NCBI GenBank assembly: GCA_003255025.1
Contig: QANY01006259.1
Location: 1,605,664 to 1,669,663 of the forward strand
DNA: 64,000 bases
Source: Datisca glomerata
Taxonomy: Eukaryota > Streptophyta > Magnoliopsida > Cucurbitales > Datiscaceae
Direction: 5' to 3'
A model generated the notes under the pieces. That model worked only from the letters and a program-made list of their open reading frames with translations. It ran no database searches and had not been told where the DNA came from. Of the stretch, positions 55,836-64,000 are shown in pieces. How positions within the stretch are numbered: the first letter of the stretch is position 1; each line of letters begins with the position of its first letter. Made by a program: the position numbers and the translations under genes.

Positions 55836-57397
55836 GATTACTAAATAGAATAAATAAATCAGTGTAAATAACTACTTAATCATTTAGGGAAGTATGATGC
55901 ATGATGCAAATACTTTAATATTTAAAAATCTAATAAAACATATTTCTTCCTTGATGTTACAATCAACAACGATAGCTTGTCTCATCTAAGGATAACATCC
56001 AAGCTACCTCCTATCACATCGTGACTCCTCTCGTTTGGTTAGCGCTTTTCAAGATGTCACTACATCTAGCTTAATCAATCACCAATGGTTTTGCTCACCT
56101 TGACCCCATTGACTAGCCTTTATGAGGGATTCCAATGTGCTTTGGTCTAAGTGTTTAACCAACGAAGTGGCTTTAAATGTTGCCATGAACTGACATTCCG
56201 TCTAAGAACAATCCTGCTTCACCACTTCCTTTACAAGGTTTAGCTTTTTAAGCAACTCGATGACTCAAAACAATACAATTTTCAAGTTTCTCCCACTGAA
56301 AAGAGGGCCACTAGGGAGGCTTTAAACCATTCCTCGTGCCATGATCAAGTTTGCGTTGGGGATCTTGGAAACGTTTCAACGTAAACGACCCTCCCACTTA
56401 CTTTTTTGGAAAATAGATTTTTCTTTGCTTTTTCAAAAAAAAATATAACTTTTTATACATTTGAAAAAATAAGTTTTGAAAATTATAAAATTTAAATCAC
56501 AATCAAAATTTATAACTTTTATAAAATTCACATTCTATTTAAATTATAACAATTATAAATTTAAACTACAATGATGCATATACATACTACATGACACTTC
56601 AATATTGACATATCTCTATTTCTATATGGCATGTTATATGATAAATCATCTCTTCAAAATTAACCTCTCTATGACTCATTTCTAATTAAAACACATAAAA
56701 AGAATAATAAATAAATTATAATAATTTAAATACTAAATCTTAAGGCGTCTGTAATCTTCTCATTCTCCTTCAGAAAATCCCACCAATTTGTCTATTTACA
56801 AAAGTCCAGTCCCATTTTCAAAATTTAAATTTAAATTTAAAATTTAATTATCAAAATTTTTTACTTTGATCAATAAATTACCAAGTAAACTAATCAATTG
56901 ATTTATTTTCAAAAAATAATTTATAAAATAAATTATAATTAATTAGTGTTGGAAACTTTAGGGTTTAGGAAACCTTGTAGATTTGGTAACTTTAGGCTTT
57001 AGGAGACCTTGAGGTTTTAAAAACTTTTGGGTTTATGAAACCTTAAGGTTTTGTCCAATCCAGTCCCTAAAATTATTTGCGGCGTGGCACGACGGCAATT
57101 GACGGTGATGACAGTGAGTGGTGGCGATGAACGTCGACTTTTTTGCGACGATGGATTTACATGGAATTAAAGATACAACGTTTTCAGAACTTAAATTACA
57201 TCACATCCTATGTCTCAATTTTGGCGTACATCAATTTCAAAAATGAAAATAAACACCTAGAGCCAATCGATCGAGATCCATTCATAAAACACATCCAAAC
57301 ATGCTTTGAATCTACCGTATAAAAAATATATGTCAATATCACAACATCCATTGATACATACTTCTAATTACTAAATGTGCACAATCAAGAACTCAAT
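55836..57397 (-). other. Long leader of copia 3
   Basis: Untranslated stretch between primer-binding site and gag. It matches the leader of copia 2 in inverse orientation (for example GTGGGAGGGTC-TTTACGTTGAAACG at about 56370-56400 and 22323-22350). Confidence 0.7.
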
Positions 57398-57411
57398 GCT
57401 CTGATACCAAT
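57398..57411 (-). other. Primer-binding site of copia 3
   Basis: On - it reads ATTGGTATCAGAGC, touching the 5' LTR end. Confidence 0.9.
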
Positions 57412-59291
57412 TGTTAGATTGAGTTTTTAAAATTTGAGGAAAAATGATGAACCATAAACAATTCGTAGGTAGAAAATCAAATTTTTTTCACATAAACTAT
57501 TTAATTATATTAAATATAAAATCTTTTATGATCATGCATATTTAGATTGTGGTATTTAGTAGAGGTAAAAATAATATTATACATTTCTTGTATCGGGGAA
57601 GTTCTAACTTGGTGGAATCCTATTAATTATCTTGCGTTCTTCATTCTTCGTAGAACTTGAATCAATCTTTGCACCAACAACTACTCGTTGGAGTCAGAAA
57701 AATATCTTAACAGGATGTCGTAAGGAATTGAGTGTGGGCTCTCAAAACAACATAAGAAAAAATAATTTTTTTCTTCTTCCTCTAGATTTCGGCGGCAACA
57801 GGGAGGGGAGAAATAAACTATTTTCTTTGCTCTATGTAATCACACACTGTGATCAGGGTTGTGTGAACACACTTAGGGAGGCAACCCCAATGCCATCCCT
57901 TATATAAAGATTATGAAATTTACACATATACCCCTATATTGTAAATTGTCAAAATTCTCCTCCATTTACTGTAATTGTCAAAATTTTACATCTCCTTAGA
58001 GCCAATATGTTTCTAAATTCATTAATCTAAATTGATAAATTAAATTGATCTTCATCAATTAATTAATTTTTTTTATTTTCTAATTATCCAATAGTTAGAA
58101 AATAATAAAAAATAATTTGAACATTAATTTTTACTCTTCACTACTTTAGTGACGATACCCCTCACATATGAGTTTGGAAAGTATACCTTAATCGAAAACA
58201 CGTTTTTGGTCCAACTAATGTTGTTTCTGATTCATGTCCTTATGAGCTACTCCTGAGACCGAATAAATCCATATGAATAAGCTATAGGATACAAATACTT
58301 GGTCAATTTATCTACATAAATTTCTGACCTATTTAATCATGACATTGTACGACTCCACTATAGGTCCTATGCCGAATCCTTTCTATTCATGCGCGTTACA
58401 TTTTCTGTTGGTGCAAATAAATATTTTTTATTTCACGGTCCACATAATATTTTTCTATGTTACCCTTCGTTAATAACAGTAATAAGACCAGGATATAAAA
58501 TTATCATTTTACCCCTCTAGTTATTATTTTCTTAACTCTTTTATTGACTGTGAATAAGGACATAATAGTGAACTGTCTCGCACAGTTCACCATGTCTTAT
58601 TTAATGATTCATTTCATCGAGTACTTGGCCAATTCTATTTATTCACACACTCATCAATAAAGTATAAGGTGATATTGTTGCATTTTGTAATCTCGCCAGG
58701 AATTCCATATTCGTGAACCATGTAACTCCAACATAGTTGAATCACAATCCCAACAGCCGAGATATTTTCTAGCAATTTGAACTCACTCCTTTGGCATATC
58801 AAAGACCGCAAGTAACTAATTCAAGTTTCGTATTCACCTCAGGATTAAAGTAATCACGAAAATACCCTTAAAATGTAAACAATTAGATTTCGAGTAAGAT
58901 AAATGATTTTGCTCTAAACTAATTTGTCATTAGTCTATTCAACATGTTCCATAACATGTCTAGGTCAAACGTTAGAGTCTCCATTCACATGCCCCAAGAC
59001 CGGCATCCTTTGGTTTAACCTAATAGTTGTAATCGGATTCCATTGCCCAGTCGGTCTTAAGAATGCGAATAACATTCTGAACTATTTCAGAAAAGTTTTT
59101 ATGGAAGACTCCTAAGTCTTTACTCTTCTTGTATTGACAATAGTTTCAGGACTTGAATAAATTATAAACACACTTTAATTAATAGAAAAGATTTCATTCA
59201 TTCATTAAATTCAGTAATATAAAATATCTAAGAAATACTTAAATACTCATAAATAGTTATTACACTATACTTTATGGACATAATTCCAACA
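57412..59291 (-). repeat. 5' LTR of copia 3
   Basis: 1880 bp, TGTTAG at 57412 to CCAACA at 59291 on +. Confidence 0.9.
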
Positions 59292-60113
59292 ATATGACAG
59301 GGTGTTAACTCTTGACACGGGTTGGAATGTTCATGTAAATGCTAATTTGGTCATCAACGGTGGGCAATGGAACTGGCCAACAACTAATGATGTTGATTTG
59401 ATGGAGATCAAAGATACAACTGATCAATCGGTATGGAAACCAGCTCTTGATGGCAAGTACTCCATTGCTTGTGCTTACGACACCATTACACAGTCTGGGG
59501 AGAAAGCGATTTGGTCACACTTAGTTCGGTATCCACGCAATGTATTAAAGCATACCTTCATCACCTGGCTTGCCTGTAAGAACATGCTTTCTACAAAAGA
59601 AAAACTGGTATCATGCGGTATATGTACTGATCCTTACTGCCTTCCTCATATAAATAATATTGAATCTAGGTACCACTTGTTGTTTAGTTGCTCTTAGACC
59701 AACAAGTTTGGAAAACTCTCACTAAAACATGTGATCTCAATTGTCACTCATCTAATTAGGATTACACAGTTGAGTGACTAGCTCAGATTACTAAAAAGGA
59801 CTTTAAAGGTTTACTTATTAAACTAGCTTTCAACTCTTTTTTGTCTATACAATATGGAATGAAAGAAATGTTAAGATTATTTAATGCAAATATTGGGAAA
59901 ATAATATCCTACTTAGATCTATTGGATAGGTTATAGAACTAAAGATTTATTCCTGATTCTACTGTAAATTGAATCTCATAGGCAAGTGGGAGCTTCCCCC
60001 ATCTATTAAATGATCCCTTTGAGCTTCTCTGGCCTTTATTTTTTGTGGGCTCGGGGGAATGCCCCTTGCTTTGTGTAGTCCTTTACCATTAATATATGTC
60101 TTGCTTACGAAAA
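59292..60113 (+). pseudogene. LINE, piece 3 of 3: zinc-binding domain and 3' end
   Basis: Coding at 59302-59697 gives LTLDTGWNVHVNANLVINGG, QSVWKPALDGKYSIACAYDT, FITWLACKNMLSTKEKLVSC and GICTDPYCLP..ESRYHLLFSCS, the reverse-transcriptase zinc-binding (zf-RVT) domain that ends plant LINE ORF2. The following GTGGGCTCGGGGGAATGCCC and a short A-rich end near 60113 resemble a LINE 3' end. It continues pieces 1 and 2. Confidence 0.8.
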
Positions 60114-61174
60114 ATTTGAGAAAGTCATTTGCATGGGTTGTGTAACGTGGCTAGAGACGAGGGAAATGAAGGAAAATGATAAAGCTGATAAATAAAAAAT
60201 CATAAATGATAAAAATAGAGATTTTAAAACTTGACATTGCTATTTTTTAATCTTATTTTTCATTTTGAAAGAATTCATTTTGTCTCGTTTTTTTTGTTTT
60301 TTGGGAAAAACAATTCACACCATTTTGGTAAGAGAATTCACTTTTTTTTCATAGAAGAATTTGCTTCCGTTTTTTCTTTCTTTTTTTTTGCTCAGCAAAT
60401 AAAAGGAAACAAATTACGAAATTTGACCTTAGGGTGTGGGTAAATGGGCATAGAAGAGAATCATGGCAACTATAGAAAAAATGAATGAGGCTAAAAATGG
60501 CAACTATAGAAAAAATGTGCATCGGATAGGCTAGAACGATTAAAGATTATCTCACTATCATTTGTAAAACTCCATAGTCATCTAAAGATGCCAAACTCTA
60601 CGGGATTTTCAAATGCAACAATACTTGAATAAACTCTAAACTATAAATAAATAAAGGATAAAAAGGGTTGACTTTTTGAAAAGAAGATTTATATATATAA
60701 AGCTCAAAACCAGCTTCAATTTTTTTTTTTATTATGACATCTAAATCGTTCCAATGACTATATCAATTTAACTCATCAAATTTCTCAATTCACACTTATC
60801 ACTAATATTAACATATAAAATTAGCAAACATGGTGTCACAATACTCTAAGCCAAGGATCATACAATACTAAAATAAGAAAATCAATATCAAAAGCTCATA
60901 CACAATGCCTTATTTTTTTTAACGAACATAACCTACATTCCAAACCTTTTCTAAACATCGTCAATGATTCTCAATCTAATTAGCAGTTGCTAATGCACAA
61001 AATATGTAGAAATAAGGAGAGATAAAAATAAATAGAATAAGTAGGAGAATATAGCTGAATTACTTGTATACTCTTTACATGTGAGTTGACGACCGCATCG
61101 TTGATTACTTGCAATGCGCAATTCTTACGGCGTATCGGGAGTATCTCCACCAAGTACGTACGATGAAGTGTCAC
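60114..61174. other. No recognisable gene
   Basis: AT-rich. ATGGCAACTATAGAAAAAATG occurs twice near 60462 and 60497. The Phe-rich frame at 60231-60443 is low-complexity. Confidence 0.5.
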
Positions 61175-61330
61175 CATTGAGGTGCACCCCTTGAGGTGCC
61201 GTCACTGAGGTACCCGTGGGGGTCGTCCCCATGGCAGCACCATGGGGTTTCACCCCTACGGTAGCACCATTGATGTCATCCTCATAGTAGCACCATTGAT
61301 GTCACCCTCATAGGTGTACCATGGAGGTGC
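61175..61330. repeat. Short GC-rich repeats
   Basis: CACCATTGATGTCA-CCTCATA, CACTGAGGT and CCATGGAGGTG-type units recur irregularly; TAGCACCATTGATGTCA occurs twice about 27 bp apart. Confidence 0.65.
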
Positions 61331-62086
61331 CTGGATCACCCTCCGTAATGCAACTTGGAGACAACGATTACGCGCTTTAGACAAGACACACCGCTACATT
61401 ATTACAATGAGTCATTACATCATAAACCACCAAGTCAAGTGCCAAAGACTTGGGTGGACATATGGTTGTCTGGGAACGTTTGTGAGGCTGTGGACTGGCA
61501 GGATTAGTCGCGAGGCTACGTTGTACTAGGCGGGGGACATATCTCATCGGTACGACCACTCTAGACATTGAGGGTTTACTACCCTCCCACATTGGGGAGG
61601 GGATGGTTGGAGAGAACCCTTGAGAGGAGGTGTTGGGTGAACACCGCCATTACGCCCCACCGGCTAGGCATGTTCTCCCTAGATCATGGTCACTATACAA
61701 AGACCCACGTGGTGTCACCCGATTGGCTTATGTATAATCCTCCTCTTATGCACCTAAGCATGATCAGTCAGCTTAGGTGGCGCGATTCGATTGACGGACT
61801 TACAACTAATTAAGGGAGTAGTTGCAATGGTCCCCCCTCCTTTTGTTCACCTATAAAATAGAGACTCCTCCTTAATTTGAAGGGGATTGAAAATTTAGAG
61901 AGAGAAGCTCCCACTTTAGAGATAGAAGCCCCCATTTCTAGAGTGAGAAACTCTCACTTCTAGAGAGAGAGAGCAAGCATTTGTCACCACTCTTGAGTGT
62001 CTGGAGTCCTCCCCCTTCACCTCCTGACATTCTCAGGCATTGTTCTGGTCACGAGCTAGGACTAGACCACTCCTGCACCTCACCCA
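61331..62086 (+). promoter_or_regulatory. LTR-like block with a TATA box
   Basis: CTATAAAATAGAGACTCC at 61851 looks like a strong TATA box, followed by a purine-rich leader with repeated TAGAGAGAGAAGC-type words. GC content is higher than nearby. The layout resembles the U3-R part of a plant gypsy LTR on +, but I find no partner copy or termini, and the gypsy coding to the right runs on the other strand. Confidence 0.35.
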
Positions 62087-62088
62087 CG

Positions 62089-62244
62089 TGACACCCTTGC
62101 ATCTACATACTCAAACTATATAAAACTAAATAAAATAAAGAAAGACATTAACATGCAAGGGTGTCACCTCACTCACATGACACCCTTGCATCTACATACT
62201 CAAACTATATAAAACTAAATAAAATAAAGAAAGACATTAACATG
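62089..62244. repeat. 89-bp direct duplication with a perfect hairpin at the joint
   Basis: TGACACCCTTGCATCTACAT through GACATTAACATG occurs at 62089-62155 and 62178-62244. Between them ATGCAAGGGTGTCA (62153-62166) and TGACACCCTTGCAT (62178-62191) form a perfect 14-bp inverted repeat with an 11-base loop. Confidence 0.85.
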
Positions 62245-62639
62245 AAAAAGAAAGAAAAAAACTCAATCAAGATTATTTAGATCTATTAACGAGAACTCTT
62301 CGTCTTGTTCATGTGGTGCAATTCAAAGTATAATCTTAGGCCCTTATCTTCAAATGTGTCACCATTCTTTGGCCTTTTTAACTTAATAAACTTGTGCGAG
62401 TAAACCATGCAAACAATAGGAGGCATGACATTCTAGAACGTAACTTACCTAGAAAGATGTGCAAATGAATTGTACAAAAGTAATTTCTGACCTAGAGTGT
62501 ATGATTTTCTATCAATGCACTTGTCCTGAAGTACTTTTCCTCTCTGCTTGCAAATTTGCATTCTCAAAGGCGCCATTTCTAAGCTCTTCAAGTTTTTTTT
62601 ACTGCATCTTCTCCTTAATCTCTTCAAATTTAATTTCTT

Positions 62640-64000
62640 AGAATACGGGTGTTGTTCTATTTTTGCATTCCACTTACTTGAATCAAAGGTAGAGATTGAA
62701 CCAAGTTATTCACTTCTTGAATATTACTGTTAAAATCAAAAGATAAACCAAAGTGAGTCAAACATATATCTAACGGATCATCACAAGGTTTAAACTCAAA
62801 TGAATTTTCAACCAATGATTCTATCATGTTCACATCTACAACTTCATCATTGCCACATGGTTTCCTGATGACATTGAAAATAGTCAATTTAATCGTCATG
62901 TTCCTGAAGGAAACTGCATAGTGCAAGTCCTTCAAATTCGAATAGAATTAGATAATGTCAAGAAATGACGACGTAAAGTAAGAGGAATGTGCTTCTTAGA
63001 ATCCTGCATTGGTTCAATATCAAGAACAACAAAATAAACAAGATAATAAATTTACCAACCTGTATCAAAACATCTTCTACAATACCACGTGGTATCTTCA
63101 CAGACCTATCAACAAGTTGTAATGTATAAGGAAATTAGTTTTAACACACCTAGCTCAAGTTGTAAAATATACAGAATGTGGTAGAAGATTCACACCAGCT
63201 CCTAAATCTAACAAAGCCTTATAAAAAATTGTGTTCCCTATGATGCATGAAATTGTAGAGCAACCTGGATCCTTGAACTTTAGTGGAGCTTTGCATTGAA
63301 TAATAGAAACATTATCTTGTGCACTTGTAATTGTCTTTTTATAGTACGTAAATATTTTAAAAAATCAGCATAGGCAGAAACTTGTAATTGGTAGCTCTTA
63401 CATACTCTACTTTTGTCAATCCTTGAGAAAAAAGGAGCCTTAGGAATGTAAGTTGGAGGGTTGCTCTCTTTCGGGTCTTCAAGTGATGTTTTGATGAAGC
63501 TTGACCTAGCGAGATGGTTAAGATGCTTTAGAACTAGAGTTTCCACCTTATTTTCAAAAACTTTAAAGCTCTTTAAGGCCATGATAGAGTTAAAATCCTT
63601 TTGACGTTTATGCGAACTAGTTTCAACTTCATGAACTCCTTTAGGATTGGGAAATGGTTGACGTGGGACCTTCCGTTCTCAATATTCACTGCCAAATTTT
63701 ACACTAACGTGACTAGCTACCCAACCATATTCACAACTAAGACTTTTGCTTGGCTCTCACTTCTTCTCAAAAGTAATTTATGTTTTGATTTTGTTGATCT
63801 AGAGAAATCTGTGTAGCTGATCTACTTTTGAATGTCCTTTTCCCATGGTTTTGACTGTAAAATTTTGATTCAACTCTCTAAAAGCTAGTTGAAGAGCTTG
63901 AGCTACTTGCGCATTGTGTTGAGAACCTTCAGACCATGAAAGTACGGGTGATCTCTCCAACCTGGGTTATAAATATAGGAATACAGGTTAAAAGCAGAGT
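62640..64000 (-). pseudogene. Ty3-gypsy gag-protease fragment, broken, runs off the window
   Basis: On - from the right edge: YNPGWRDHPYF (63960), the tail of plant gypsy gag; then SNPPTYIPKAPFFSRIDKSR (63470); then protease APLKFKDPGCSTISCIIGN and ALLDLGAGVNLLPHSVY (63290-63170), where D-LGA is the active site; then VDRSVKIPRGIVEDVLIQVG (63110-63055); and finally ESLVENSFEFKPCDDPLDIC (62820) towards the RT linker. Several frame changes. The DLGA..N and PRGIVEDVL motifs fit the Athila/Tat side of Ty3-gypsy. No RT or integrase follows to the left, so the element is truncated near 62450-62640. Confidence 0.75.

Larger units (their letters stand above)
50258..59291 (-). mobile_element. Ty1-copia retrotransposon 3, complete 9-kb copy (- strand)
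   Basis: LTRs 50258-52133 and 57412-59291 flank gag, integrase, RT and RNase H on -. The flanks are ATATG on both sides (50253-50257 and 59292-59296), a perfect 5-bp target duplication. Primer-binding site and polypurine tract adjoin the LTRs. Same family as copia 2. It inserted into a LINE, which continues on both sides. Stops in gag and pol and diverged LTRs show an old, inactive copy. Size and LTR length suggest an Angela-type lineage (inference). Confidence 0.9.

Noticed and set aside
61314..61813. Several + and - frames in the GC-richer block
   Set aside because: They overlap on both strands, none is recognised, and the block looks like LTR or promoter DNA.
1..64000. Host genes, tRNA or rRNA genes
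   Set aside because: No frame outside the transposable elements showed a recognisable family, and I saw no tRNA- or rRNA-like sequence; short tRNA genes could still have been missed by eye.

Overview
The window looks like a repeat-rich, AT-rich stretch of eudicot plant nuclear DNA, probably heterochromatic. The evidence is indirect: plant-type Ty1-copia and Tat-type Ty3-gypsy retrotransposons, a Kaonashi-like MULE carrying a ULP1 protease gene, a CACTA (En/Spm) element, a plant LINE and a TTTAGGG telomere-type tract. The species cannot be named from this. I found no host gene, tRNA or rRNA gene that I can support, and every recognisable reading frame is a decayed transposable-element gene broken by stops and frameshifts.

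Layout, left to right. (1) 1-665 is the end of a copia LTR that cuts into a MULE. (2) About 666-8790 is a Kaonashi-type MULE with a ULP1/DUF1985 gene on + and a MULE transposase on -, arranged tail to tail. Its introns and flanks carry several blocks of short, hairpin-rich tandem repeats related to one another. (3) 11377-15780 is a short copia element on - with both LTRs, whose protease-integrase part is replaced by a minisatellite. (4) 16225-26600 is a CACTA transposon with a TNP2 fragment, split by a + strand copia element at 19271-25471. (5) 26601-29968 is a reversed copia LTR, itself split by a solo LTR at 27677-29812. (6) 29990-34312 holds small fragments: a gypsy 3' end, a second DUF1985 piece on - and a copia polymerase piece on +. 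(7) 34313-60113 is one + strand LINE cut into three pieces by two insertions: a nested pair of - strand Tat gypsy elements (34801-50092, with a second element at about 36531-45640 inside it) and a 9-kb copia element on - (50258-59291) with perfect 5-bp target duplications. (8) 60114-64000 holds AT-rich DNA, an LTR-like promoter block and a - strand gypsy gag-protease fragment running off the window.

The order of events can be read from the nesting: the LINE came before the outer Tat element and the 9-kb copia, the outer Tat before the inner Tat, and the CACTA before its internal copia. The most unusual signals are: an approximately 85-bp minisatellite shared by the small copia element and the outer Tat element; a telomere-like tract within that array; a long imperfect hairpin next to the outer Tat 5' LTR; an antisense reading frame in the inner Tat element; and the related quasi-palindromic repeats spread over both genes of the MULE. 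All boundaries and similarities were judged by eye; identity figures are rough.
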